NCBI GenBank assembly: GCA_009377375.1
Contig: WHUE01000047.1
Span: forward strand, 1 to 32,175
Length of the DNA stretch: 32,175 bases
Source of the DNA: Alphaproteobacteria bacterium
GTDB lineage: Bacteria > Pseudomonadota > Alphaproteobacteria > MPNO01 > UBA2964
Reading direction: 5' to 3'
A model generated the notes under the pieces. It had not been told where the DNA came from. It did not search any database and was given only the letters and a program-made list of their open reading frames with translations. Position 1 is the stretch's first letter. The number at the start of each line of letters is the position of its first letter. Made by a program: the position numbers and the translations under genes. Positions 1 through 8,158 of the stretch are shown here, piece by piece.

Positions 1-1191
1 GACAGGTTTCAGGACGACCCGGACCTGTTCTGCGTCCCGGTGGTGCAGGACGACGTGCCGGTCGGGCTGGTCAATCGACACGACCTGCTGATCAGGCTGG
101 CAGATCGCTTCGGGCGTGCTCTCCACGAGCGCAAGCCGATCACGAACCTCATGGACGAGGAGCTGCTGGTCGTGGAGCACGACCTGGCGCTGGACGAGCT
201 CGGCAGCCTGATCCTGAGCCGCCGGCCGAGCGCGCTGGTGACCGGCTTCGTCGTCACGCGGGACGGGCGGTACCTCGGCTGCGGCACCGCTATGTCGATG
301 CTGCGGCTGCGTGTCGCGCAGTCGCAGCAGCGCGCGCGCGAACTCGACCGGGCGCGCCGGGAAGCGGAAATCGCAAACCAGGCGAAGTCGAGCTTCCTCG
401 CCAACATGTGCCACGAGCTGCGTACGCCGCTGAACGCGATCATCGGATTCTCCGACATGATGCGCCGCCAGGCGTTCGGTGCGCTCGGCAATGCGCGCTA
501 TGTCGAGTACGCCAGCGACATCAACGACAGCGGCGCGCATCTGCTCAACGTAATCAACGAGATCCTCGATCTGTCGAAGGTCGAGGCCGGCCGCATGGAG
601 GTCGACATCGAGGTTCTGGATGCGGCGCAGTACATCCGGGGCGCCGTGCGCATGGTGGCAAAGCAGGCGGAGCAGGCGGGGGTAACGCTGGCGACGCGGT
701 TCGATCCGGCGCTCGGCCAGGTGCTGGCCGACGGGCAGAAGCTGCGGCAGGTGCTGCTGAACCTGTTGTCGAATGCGATCAAGTTCACGCCGAGCGGGGG
801 CAGGGTGACGATCGAGGCACGCCCGTGCTGCGGCAGGTTTGTCGATATGAGCGTGACCGACATGGGAATCGGCATGTCCGCCGCGGAGGTCGCCCTGGCC
901 TTCGAACCTTTCCGTCAGATCGACAGCGGGCTGGACCGCAAATTCGAGGGCACCGGACTGGGCCTGCCGGTCAGCCGGAGACTCATGGAACTACAAAGCG
1001 GATCGCTGGAGGTGGAAAGTGCGCCGGGCAAGGGCACGCGCGCCATCGTGCTCTTGCCTGTGCCGTTATCGACGACGACGTCTGCCGCCACGGCCGATAT
1101 GCACGACTACTGTATCGAGGCGGTGAACCGGAACGCGACGATGCCGGCGCCGACGGCCGCCGTACCGGGAGCCTGCGCTACTGCGCGTTGA
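1..1191 (+). CDS. Sensor histidine kinase with N-terminal CBS-like region (5' end outside window)
   Basis: The reading frame is open from the first base, so the start lies upstream and 396 codons are visible. Visible residues 1-100 resemble a CBS-domain pair of the kind found in signalling proteins (the [11 protein letters not shown] and PITNLMD stretches). A charged helix around residues 100-125 ([21 protein letters not shown]) leads into a HisKA dimerisation domain with the phospho-acceptor His near residue 138 in the [11 protein letters not shown] motif. A HATPase domain follows, with N box [12 protein letters not shown]1 box DMGIGM and G2 box GTGLGLPVS. The last ~40 residues are low-complexity. 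No receiver domain and no partner regulator are visible here. The gene runs tail-to-tail into the SDR gene, and the two coding ends overlap by 14 nt (1178-1191). The kinase call is firm; the CBS call is moderately sure and the input signal is unknown. Confidence 0.9.
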   Translation, partial: DRFQDDPDLFCVPVVQDDVPVGLVNRHDLLIRLADRFGRALHERKPITNLMDEELLVVEHDLALDELGSLILSRRPSALVTGFVVTRDGRYLGCGTAMSMLRLRVAQSQQRARELDRARREAEIANQAKSSFLANMCHELRTPLNAIIGFSDMMRRQAFGALGNARYVEYASDINDSGAHLLNVINEILDLSKVEAGRMEVDIEVLDAAQYIRGAVRMVAKQAEQAGVTLATRFDPALGQVLADGQKLRQVLLNLLSNAIKFTPSGGRVTIEARPCCGRFVDMSVTDMGIGMSAAEVALAFEPFRQIDSGLDRKFEGTGLGLPVSRRLMELQSGSLEVESAPGKGTRAIVLLPVPLSTTTSAATADMHDYCIEAVNRNATMPAPTAAVPGACATAR

Positions 1192-1903
1192 CGATCTGGC
1201 CGTGCTCGGTGCAGCCGGGTGCGGCGAGGCGGACGAAGACGTCGGTGATCTCGTCCGGGGTCTTCAGCGTCATCGGGTCTTCGCCGGGAAACGCCCTGGC
1301 GCGCATGCCGGTGCGGGTGCCGCCGGGGTTGACGACGTTGATGCGCAGCTTCGACTTCGCCATTTCCTCCGCCCAGGTGCGGGCGAGGCTGACCAGCGCG
1401 CCCTTGCTGACGGCGTAGGTGCCCCAGTAGGCGCGGCCCGGCGCGACGCCGGACGACACCAGGATCGCGCGGCCGGCGTCCGAGGCCAGCAGAAGCGGCT
1501 CCAGCGCGCGGATCAGCCGCCAGTTGGCGGTGAGATTGACCGCGATCACCTCGTCCCATTCGTCGGGCGCGATCTGGGCCGCAGGCGTCATGGTGCCGAG
1601 CACGCCGGCATTGCCGACCATGATGTCCAGCCTGCCGAAGCGTTCGCGCAGGGCAGGGGCCAGCGCGTCGATGGCGGCCATGTCGCGCATGTCCATCTCG
1701 ACCAGCGTGGCGCCCTCACCGCCGCCGGCCCTGCGGACCGCGTCGTCGGTTTCCTCGAGCCCCGCCCGGGTGCGGGCGGTCAGGACCACATGCGCGCCTT
1801 CGGCGGCAAAGCGCCGCGCGATCGCCGCACCGATGCCGCGCGACGCGCCGGTGATCAGCGCGATGCGGCCTTCCAGCGCTCTGCCGATCCCGCCCATCCG
1901 CAC
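1178..1903 (-). CDS. Short-chain dehydrogenase/reductase (SDR family)
   Basis: A 241-aa classical SDR oxidoreductase using NAD(P)H. It has the Rossmann glycine motif TGASRGIG (residues 18-25), the NAG motif (98-100), Ser150/151 and the catalytic YAVSK (Tyr163, Lys167). The length fits the family. The substrate cannot be read from the sequence. The frame opens at GTG (1903); an ATG two codons later (1897) is also possible. It starts 5 nt after the purF stop, so it is probably the last gene of the dnaB-to-purF operon. Its 3' end overlaps the convergent kinase gene by 14 nt, which leaves no room for a terminator between them. Confidence 0.92.
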   Translation of the reverse strand: MRMGGIGRALEGRIALITGASRGIGAAIARRFAAEGAHVVLTARTRAGLEETDDAVRRAGGGEGATLVEMDMRDMAAIDALAPALRERFGRLDIMVGNAGVLGTMTPAAQIAPDEWDEVIAVNLTANWRLIRALEPLLLASDAGRAILVSSGVAPGRAYWGTYAVSKGALVSLARTWAEEMAKSKLRINVVNPGGTRTGMRARAFPGEDPMTLKTPDEITDVFVRLAAPGCTEHGQIVNAQ

Positions 1904-1908
1904 CGTTC

Positions 1909-3375
1909 TCAGCGCAGGCTGGCGAGGAAGGAAAGCTGGGTGACGTGGTCTCCGCCTTCCTGGTCGGTCAGCGGGATCGCGTATTCGCCCGTGAAGCAGG
2001 CGTCGCAGTATTGCGGCACGGCGTTGTTGCGGCCCTCGTACCCCATCGCGCGGTAGAGCCCGTCGATGGACAGGAAGGCGAGGCTGTCGACGCCGATATA
2101 GCGCGCCATCTCTTCCACCGTGTGGCGGGCGGCGAGAAGCTGGCTGCGTTCCGGCGTGTCCACGCCGTAAAAGCAGCTATGGGTGGTCGGCGGGCTGGCG
2201 ATGCGCATATGCACCTCGCGCGCGCCCGCGTTGCGCACCATCTCGACGATCTTCACCGAGGTGGTGCCGCGCACGATGCTGTCGTCGATCAGCACGACCC
2301 GCTTGCCCTGCAGCACGTGGCGGCTGGCGTTGTGCTTCAGCTTCACGCCGAGATGGCGGATATGGTCCGCCGGCTCGATGAAGGTACGCCCGACATAGTG
2401 GTTGCGGATGATGCCCAGTTCGTAGGGCAGGCCGGACTCGGTGGCATAGCCCATCGCGCTGGGCACGCCGGAATCGGGCACCGGCACGATCACGTCGGCT
2501 GGCACGCTGCTTTCGCGCGCGAGCTCCGCGCCGATGCGCTTGCGCGCCTCGTAAACGCTGATCCCGTCGGCGATGCTGTCGGGGCGGGCGAAATAGATGT
2601 ACTCGAACACGCAGAACCGGCGCGGCATCGGCGGGAACGGCTTCATGGAGCGCAGCCCGTCCCTGTCGATCACCACCATCTCGCCGGGGTCGATGTCGCG
2701 CACGAAATCCGCGCCGATGATGTCCAGCGCGCAGCTTTCCGAGGCGAGGATGTGGGCGCCGTCGAACGCGCCCAGAACCAGCGGGCGCACGCCCAGCGGG
2801 TCGCGCACCCCGATCATCTGGTCGTTGGTCAGCGCGACCAGGGAATAGGCGCCCTGGACCTGGCGCAGCGCGTCGATGAACCGGTCGATCACCCCGACCT
2901 TCTGGCTGGTCGCGATCAGGTGGACGATGACCTCGGTGTCGGTGGTCGACTGGAACAGCGAGCCGCGCTTGACCAGCTCGCGCTGGAGGCGCCGGGCGTT
3001 GGTCAGGTTGCCGTTATGGGCGACGGCGAAGCCGCCGGACTCGAAATCGGCGAACAGCGGCTGGATGTTGCGCTGGCCGGCGCCGCCGGTGGTGGAGTAG
3101 CGGTTGTGCCCGACCGCGACGCGGCCCGGAAGCTGCTGGATGATCTCTTCGGAGCCGAAATTGTCGCCGACATTGCCCATCGCGCGGTGGCTGTGGAAGT
3201 GGCTGCCGTCGAAGGAGACGATGCCGGCCGCCTCCTGCCCGCGATGCTGCAGCGCGTGCAGGCCAAGCGCGGTGAGCGCCGCGGCGTCCTTGTGTCCGTA
3301 CACGCCGAAGACGCCGCATTCCTCGCGCAGCTTGTCGTCGTCGAAAGGGTTGGTGGTAAGCGCTCTGTCGTTCAT
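1909..3375 (-). CDS. purF: Amidophosphoribosyltransferase (first committed step of purine synthesis)
   Basis: Converts PRPP and glutamine to 5-phosphoribosylamine in the cytosol. The protein is 488 aa, typical for PurF. A short propeptide of 19 residues ending in REE precedes Cys20, which would become the N-terminal nucleophile after processing (CGVFGVYGH). The class-II glutamine amidotransferase domain covers the first ~240 residues, and the PRPP-binding motif VVLIDDSIVRGTT is at about 360-372. The ATG at 3375 overlaps the cvpA stop as ATGA (3372-3375), which indicates translational coupling. A longer in-frame reading exists upstream, but it is cvpA and radA sequence in the wrong frame. The cvpA-purF pairing is widely conserved in Proteobacteria. 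Confidence 0.98.
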   Translation of the reverse strand: MNDRALTTNPFDDDKLREECGVFGVYGHKDAAALTALGLHALQHRGQEAAGIVSFDGSHFHSHRAMGNVGDNFGSEEIIQQLPGRVAVGHNRYSTTGGAGQRNIQPLFADFESGGFAVAHNGNLTNARRLQRELVKRGSLFQSTTDTEVIVHLIATSQKVGVIDRFIDALRQVQGAYSLVALTNDQMIGVRDPLGVRPLVLGAFDGAHILASESCALDIIGADFVRDIDPGEMVVIDRDGLRSMKPFPPMPRRFCVFEYIYFARPDSIADGISVYEARKRIGAELARESSVPADVIVPVPDSGVPSAMGYATESGLPYELGIIRNHYVGRTFIEPADHIRHLGVKLKHNASRHVLQGKRVVLIDDSIVRGTTSVKIVEMVRNAGAREVHMRIASPPTTHSCFYGVDTPERSQLLAARHTVEEMARYIGVDSLAFLSIDGLYRAMGYEGRNNAVPQYCDACFTGEYAIPLTDQEGGDHVTQLSFLASLR

Positions 3376-4022
3376 TGCTGCTGCCCGCGGATCAGCCGGT
3401 CCATCTCCTGCCGCTCCCGGTTGGTGTAGCCTTCCTTGTCGCTGCCCTTGCCGCCGTAGGTTTCGGGCTCGATCAGCCGTTGCAGGGTGCGGCGCTGCCG
3501 ATCGTCGCCGTCCGCCGGCTTCGGGTCCGCGCCGCGCCAGGAGGGCGGGGCAAGACGACGCAGCCGTTCCGCCGTCATCTCTACCAGCGGGCGCGTGCGC
3601 GCCTCGCGAATCCATTCCGGCTGGTCGGCCGCGCGCGGCGGCAGGTCGATCGCCCAGACGAGCCCGAGATAGCCTACCGAGACGATGACGACCCCCAGAA
3701 ACAAACCGACCAGCAGCCCCAGGGAACGGTCCAGGGCGCTCAGCGCGCTTTGCCGGACCTGCCGCCCGATGGCGTGGCTTATAAACGTAATCACGATCAG
3801 AGTCGCGATAAAGATGGCGGCGCCCGCCGCCGCGTCCGCCAGCAGCGGCGACGAAATCCACTCGCGCGCGAAGGGCCGGACATACGCGAACCCGTAAAGC
3901 GTCGCGAATACCGCGCCGACCCATCCGGCCATGGCCAGCGCCACCCGGACGAGGCCGAGCCCCATCGACGCCAGGCCGGAGATGACGACGACCGCGATGA
4001 CGGCGATGTCGGCGACGTTCAT
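3372..4022 (-). CDS. cvpA: CvpA family inner-membrane protein
   Basis: A 216-aa CvpA (colicin V production) family protein. Four hydrophobic segments are seen in residues 1-135, the first starting right after the initiator (IAVIAVVVISGLASMGLGL), followed by a polar, arginine-rich cytoplasmic tail of about 80 residues. The family is linked to envelope homeostasis and, in enterobacteria, colicin V export; the molecular function is unsettled. The start ATG at 4022 overlaps the radA stop (ATGA, 4019-4022), and its own stop overlaps the purF start in the same way. The three genes radA-cvpA-purF are therefore probably translated in a coupled fashion. Confidence 0.92.
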   Translation of the reverse strand: MNVADIAVIAVVVISGLASMGLGLVRVALAMAGWVGAVFATLYGFAYVRPFAREWISSPLLADAAAGAAIFIATLIVITFISHAIGRQVRQSALSALDRSLGLLVGLFLGVVIVSVGYLGLVWAIDLPPRAADQPEWIREARTRPLVEMTAERLRRLAPPSWRGADPKPADGDDRQRRTLQRLIEPETYGGKGSDKEGYTNRERQEMDRLIRGQQQ

Positions 4023-5437
4023 GCGCGGCCCTCCGCGGATTCCGGGAAGCGCTGGGCGCCCGGCGCGTCCGGCCATCCCAGAAGCTCCACCAGCGCGCCG
4101 AGATGCGAGATCTCGGTCAGCCGCAGGCCCTGGGCGGCGGGCTTCTTGCCGCGGCCGGCGGCCGGCGGCAGGATCGCGGCGCCGAAGCCCAGCTTCGCGG
4201 CTTCGCGCAGCCGCAGGTCGGTCTGGCCCACCGCGCGCACCTCGCCCGCCAGCCCGATCTCGCCGAATACCACCGCCTCCGCCGGCGTCGGGCGGTCCGA
4301 AGCGGCGCTGACCAGCGCGGCGGCGACGGCGAGATCCGCCGCAGGCTCGCCGATGCGCAGCCCGCCGGCCACGTTCAGATACACGTCGCGCCCGCTCAGC
4401 GACACGCCGCAGCGGGCCTCCAGCACGGCGAGAACCATCGCCAGCCGCGCGGAATCCCAGCCGACCACCGCACGGCGCGGCGTGGCCAGCGCGCTGGGAG
4501 CGACCAGCGCCTGGATCTCGACCAGCAGGGGCCGGGTGCCCTCGATCCCGGCGAAGACGGCGGCGCCGCTGACGTCGCCGCGGCGCTGGGCGAGGAACAG
4601 CGCGGACGGGTTCTCGACACCCATCAGTCCGGCCTCGGTCATCTCGAACACGCCGATCTCGTCGGTGGGGCCGAAGCGGTTCTTGATGGCCCGCAGGATC
4701 CGGAACTGGTGGCCGCGCTCGCCCTCGAAATAGAGCACCGCGTCGACCATGTGCTCCAGCACGCGCGGCCCGGCGATGGCGCCGTCCTTGGTGACGTGGC
4801 CCACCAGCACGAGGCAGAAGCCGCGCCGCTTCGCCAGCCGGATCAGTGCGTCCGCGCTGGCGCGGACCTGCGTCACCGTGCCGGGGGCGGAGTCGATGCT
4901 GTCCACGTACATCGTCTGGATGGAATCGATCACCACCAGGGCGAGGTCGCTCTCCGCCTCCAGCGACGTGGCGAGGTCGCGCACGCTGATCGCGGCGGCG
5001 AGCCGCACCGGGGCGTCGCCCAGTCCCAGCCGGCGGGCGCGCATCGAGACCTGGCCGGTCGATTCCTCCCCCGAGACGTATATGCATTGGGCGCCGAGCC
5101 CGGCGAGCCGTCCGGCCGCCTGCAGCAGCAGCGTCGACTTGCCGATTCCCGGATCGCCGCCGACCAGCAGGGCGGAGCCGGGCACCATGCCGTCGCCGCA
5201 GACCCGGTCGAACTCGCCGAGCCCGGTGACGAGGCGGGGCAGCTCCGCCTCGCTGGCGTCCAGGGGCCGGAAGGCGACGCGGTTGCCCTTGCGTCCGCCG
5301 AGCCCCTTGGGCGCGGTTTCGGCCGGCACCTCCTCGGAAATCGAATTCCAGGCGCCGCAGGAATCGCACCGGCCGCTCCACTTGCCGTACCGGGCGCCGC
5401 ATTCCTGACAGACATGGCGTAGCGGCTGGCGTGCCAA
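4019..5437 (-). CDS. radA: DNA repair protein RadA
   Basis: A 472-aa RecA-like helicase that extends recombination intermediates. It has the N-terminal four-cysteine zinc finger (Cys10, Cys13, Cys24, Cys27: CQECG and CDSCG), Walker A GGDPGIGKST (93-102), the RadA-specific KNRFG motif (252-256) and a C-terminal Lon-protease-like domain. The start is a TTG at 5437: it lies 7 nt after a strong Shine-Dalgarno (AGGAGGA on the minus strand) and puts the zinc finger at the usual distance from the N-terminus. It follows mlaF by 40 nt, the widest gap inside this operon, so an extra internal promoter is possible here. Confidence 0.97.
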   Translation of the reverse strand: MARQPLRHVCQECGARYGKWSGRCDSCGAWNSISEEVPAETAPKGLGGRKGNRVAFRPLDASEAELPRLVTGLGEFDRVCGDGMVPGSALLVGGDPGIGKSTLLLQAAGRLAGLGAQCIYVSGEESTGQVSMRARRLGLGDAPVRLAAAISVRDLATSLEAESDLALVVIDSIQTMYVDSIDSAPGTVTQVRASADALIRLAKRRGFCLVLVGHVTKDGAIAGPRVLEHMVDAVLYFEGERGHQFRILRAIKNRFGPTDEIGVFEMTEAGLMGVENPSALFLAQRRGDVSGAAVFAGIEGTRPLLVEIQALVAPSALATPRRAVVGWDSARLAMVLAVLEARCGVSLSGRDVYLNVAGGLRIGEPAADLAVAAALVSAASDRPTPAEAVVFGEIGLAGEVRAVGQTDLRLREAAKLGFGAAILPPAAGRGKKPAAQGLRLTEISHLGALVELLGWPDAPGAQRFPESAEGRA

Positions 5438-5477
5438 CTGTGGGTCCTCCTTCGCCGCAGCGCTCCCGCGGACGCGG

Positions 5478-6257
5478 TCAGGCGCTGCGAACCTCCATCC
5501 GGATCGGCCCTTCGGCGCGCCCGTGGATGAACTGGTCCACGTAGTCGTTGCCGCTGCTGTCGATGTCGGCGACAGGCCCGTGCCAGATGATTTCGCCGTG
5601 ATAGATCATTGCGATCCGGTCCGCGATCTTCCGCGCGCTGGCCATGTCGTGGGTGATCGACAGTGCCGTCGCGCCGAGCTGGCGGACGCAGTGGACGATC
5701 AGGTCGTTGATGACGTCGCCCATGATCGGGTCCAGCCCCGTCGTCGGCTCGTCGAAGAACAGGATCTCGGGCGTCGTCGCGATGGCGCGCGCGAGGCCGA
5801 CGCGCTTGCGCATGCCGCCCGACAGCTCCGCCGGGCTGAGATTGCCGACATCGGCAGTCAGCCCCACATCGGCCAGCTTCTCGATGGCCAGCTCGCGGGC
5901 GGCCTTGCGGTCCATTCCCTTGCCCTGGATCAGGCCGAAGGCGACGTTCTCCCAGACCGGCAGGCTGTCGAACAGCGCAGCGGACTGGAACAGCATGCCG
6001 AACTTGCGGTTGACCTGCTCGCGCTCGGCGCGGGGCATGCCCACGACTTCCTGTCCGTCGATCCTGATGCTGCCCCGGTCGGGCTGCAGCAGGCCCAGGA
6101 TGTTTTTCAGCAGCACCGACTTGCCGGTACCCGACCCGCCGATCACGACCAGCGACTCGCCCACCCCCACGTCCAGGTCCAGCCCGCGCAGCACGTGCTT
6201 GGGACCGAAGGACTTGTGCAGCCCGCGGACGGATATCTTGGGCACGGCCTCTGTCAT
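5478..6257 (-). CDS. mlaF: ABC transporter ATP-binding protein of the Mla (phospholipid) type
   Basis: A 259-aa ABC ATPase with Walker A GGSGTGKS (40-47), Q-loop, signature LSGGM (145-149) and Walker B LFFDEPTTGLDP (DE at 169-170), followed by the H-loop SITHD. It pairs with the MlaE-type permease encoded 2 nt upstream, so it most likely powers lipid movement between outer and inner membranes. The third usual component, an MCE-domain (MlaD) protein, is absent from this locus and would have to be encoded elsewhere. The start ATG at 6257 fits the usual family N-terminus. The Mla class is well supported by the MlaE neighbour. Confidence 0.93.
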   Translation of the reverse strand: MTEAVPKISVRGLHKSFGPKHVLRGLDLDVGVGESLVVIGGSGTGKSVLLKNILGLLQPDRGSIRIDGQEVVGMPRAEREQVNRKFGMLFQSAALFDSLPVWENVAFGLIQGKGMDRKAARELAIEKLADVGLTADVGNLSPAELSGGMRKRVGLARAIATTPEILFFDEPTTGLDPIMGDVINDLIVHCVRQLGATALSITHDMASARKIADRIAMIYHGEIIWHGPVADIDSSGNDYVDQFIHGRAEGPIRMEVRSA

Positions 6258-6259
6258 GG

Positions 6260-7033
6260 TCAGCGCGCGAAGAACATCTCTGTGATCAGATAGTTGGACG
6301 CCAGGATCAGGATGGAGGCGGAGACGACCGCATTCGTCGTCGCCTGGCCGACGCCCTGCGCCCCGCCGCGGGAATGATAGCCGTGATAGCAGCCCATCAG
6401 CGCCACCAGAAACCCGAAAAATGCGGCCTTTGTAAGGCCGGAGATCACGTCCAGCGGCTCCAGCACCTCCCATGACCGGCTGAGATAAACGGCGGGGTTG
6501 AAGCCCAGCTTGTGGACCGCGATCACATAGCCGCCGAACACGCCGATGATGTCGGCCACCAGCACCAGGCAGGGCAGCATCAGCACCGCCGCGATCAGCC
6601 GCGGCGCGACCAGGTACTTGTACGGGTTGGTCGACAGCGTCGACAGCGCCTCGATCTGCTCGGTGACGCTCATGGTGCCGATCTCGGCCGCCATCGCCGC
6701 GCCGATCCGGCCCGCGACCATCAGCCCCGCCAGCACCGGCGCCAGCTCGCGCGTGATCGAGAGAACGACGACATTCGCGATCGCGCCCTCGGCGTTGAAG
6801 CGGGAGAAGCCGGTATAGCTCTGCAGGGCCAGCACCATGCCCGTGAAGATCGCGGTCATCCCGACGACGGGGAGGGAGTAGTAGCCGATCTCCACGATCT
6901 GGCGCCAGATAAGGCGCGGGTAGAAAGGCGGGCGCACGCAGTGCGAGACCGAGATTCCGGCGAAGGTGGACAGCCGCCCGGCGACCTCGAGGAAGCCCAG
7001 AAAGGTGCGGCCGACGGCCGCCAGCGGGTTCAT
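6260..7033 (-). CDS. mlaE: MlaE/YrbE family ABC transporter permease
   Basis: A 257-aa integral membrane permease of the MlaE family, with five to six hydrophobic segments. It carries the conserved family stretches around PVVGMTAIFTGMVLALQ and ELAPVLAGLMVAGRIGAA and the EQIEAL motif that follows. It forms the membrane core of the lipid transporter with the MlaF ATPase encoded 2 nt downstream. It starts with ATG 13 nt after the alr stop, with only a weak ribosome binding site, so translation probably depends on coupling. No signal peptide is expected for this family. Confidence 0.94.
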   Translation of the reverse strand: MNPLAAVGRTFLGFLEVAGRLSTFAGISVSHCVRPPFYPRLIWRQIVEIGYYSLPVVGMTAIFTGMVLALQSYTGFSRFNAEGAIANVVVLSITRELAPVLAGLMVAGRIGAAMAAEIGTMSVTEQIEALSTLSTNPYKYLVAPRLIAAVLMLPCLVLVADIIGVFGGYVIAVHKLGFNPAVYLSRSWEVLEPLDVISGLTKAAFFGFLVALMGCYHGYHSRGGAQGVGQATTNAVVSASILILASNYLITEMFFAR

Positions 7034-7046
7034 GCCGCGCGCCCGG

Positions 7047-8156
7047 TCAGCGGCCCGCGCCGAGATAGACGCGGTGATAGCGGCTGCCCAGCGCGGTCAG
7101 CACCTCGTACCCGATGGTGCCGGCCTCTGCGGCCAGTGCGTCGACGTCATGGCCGGGACCGACGATATCGATTGTCGCGCCCGGAACGGTCTCGCGCCCG
7201 GGCGCGTCGGTAACGTCGAATGTGACCAGATCCATGGAGATGCGCCCGACCACCGGTACCCGGATGTCGCCGATGAAACCGCTGCCCCGGTTGCCCAGGG
7301 TACGAAAATACCCGTCCCCGTACCCGACCGCGACGGTCGCAAGAAGCCGGGGTTCCGCGAAGCGGTGCGTGGCACCATAGCCAACGGTCATACCCCTGTC
7401 AACGCGACGAAGCTGCAGGATTTTCCCTTGTAGTCTAACGACTTGTGCCATCGGATTGGGCTCGCCGGACTGAGGTTGCAGCCCGAACAGCGCCGCGCCC
7501 GGACGGGCCAGGTCATAGTGGTATTCCGGGCCGAGGAATATGCCCGGCGAATTGGCGAAGCTGGCGGAGCAGGGAGGCAGCCGGCTGCGCGCGGCGTCGA
7601 ACAGGCGGCGCTGGGATTCGTTCATCGGATTGGCGCGCGCGTAGGCGCAGGCCATGTGGCTCATCGTGTAGACGACGCGGATGCCCTCCAGACCGGCCGG
7701 CTCGTTGGCCAGCGCATCCACCTCGTCGGGCGCGAGGCCGAGCCGCGCCATGCCGGTGTCGATGTTGAGAACCGCGGGAAGCGCCGCGCCGGCGGCGCGG
7801 CACGCGACCCGCCAGCGCGCGATTTCGTCCAGCGTGTTGAGCACCGGGCGCAGGCCGTGCGCGGCGTAATCCGCCTCGGCCCCGTGGGCGAGGCCGTTGA
7901 GCACGTAGATGTCCGCTTCCGGCAGCAGTGCGCGCAGGCTGAGCGCCTCGCCGGCCTGGGCGACGAAGAAGCTGCGGCAGCCTTCGCGCGCCAGCCGCCG
8001 CGCGACCGGGGCGAGGCCCAGCCCGTAGGCGTCGGCCTTGAGGACGGCGGCGCATTCGGCGCGCCCCAGCCGGTCGCGCAGCAGCCGCCAGTTGGCGGCG
8101 ACGGCGTCCAGGTCGATCGTCAGGATCGCGCCGGCGTGGGCGGCGGCATTTGGCAT
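7047..8156 (-). CDS. alr: Alanine racemase
   Basis: A 369-aa PLP-dependent fold-III racemase that interconverts L- and D-alanine for peptidoglycan precursors. Lys40 in VLKADAYGLG is the PLP Schiff-base lysine, and Tyr260 in TVGYGAT matches the second catalytic base of the family. The GYGDGY, GRISMD and GYEVLT stretches are also typical. The ATG at 8156 comes 2 nt after the dnaB stop; a longer in-frame reading upstream is dnaB sequence in another frame and was rejected. dnaB-alr adjacency is common in Alphaproteobacteria. Confidence 0.97.
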   Translation of the reverse strand: MPNAAAHAGAILTIDLDAVAANWRLLRDRLGRAECAAVLKADAYGLGLAPVARRLAREGCRSFFVAQAGEALSLRALLPEADIYVLNGLAHGAEADYAAHGLRPVLNTLDEIARWRVACRAAGAALPAVLNIDTGMARLGLAPDEVDALANEPAGLEGIRVVYTMSHMACAYARANPMNESQRRLFDAARSRLPPCSASFANSPGIFLGPEYHYDLARPGAALFGLQPQSGEPNPMAQVVRLQGKILQLRRVDRGMTVGYGATHRFAEPRLLATVAVGYGDGYFRTLGNRGSGFIGDIRVPVVGRISMDLVTFDVTDAPGRETVPGATIDIVGPGHDVDALAAEAGTIGYEVLTALGSRYHRVYLGAGR

Positions 8157-8158
8157 CG

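Noticed and set aside
1945..3429. Long plus-strand open frame opposite purF, and similar long frames opposite radA, dnaB, the amidase, the MFS gene and cysD/cysNC
   Set aside because: Their translations are Arg/Ala/His/Pro-rich, have no family motifs and mirror strongly recognised genes on the other strand; such shadow frames are expected at this GC content.
1909..3924. Single 671-aa protein covering purF and upstream sequence
   Set aside because: The N-terminal part is cvpA sequence in the wrong frame; a clean PurF N-terminus with ATG and ATGA overlap exists at 3375.
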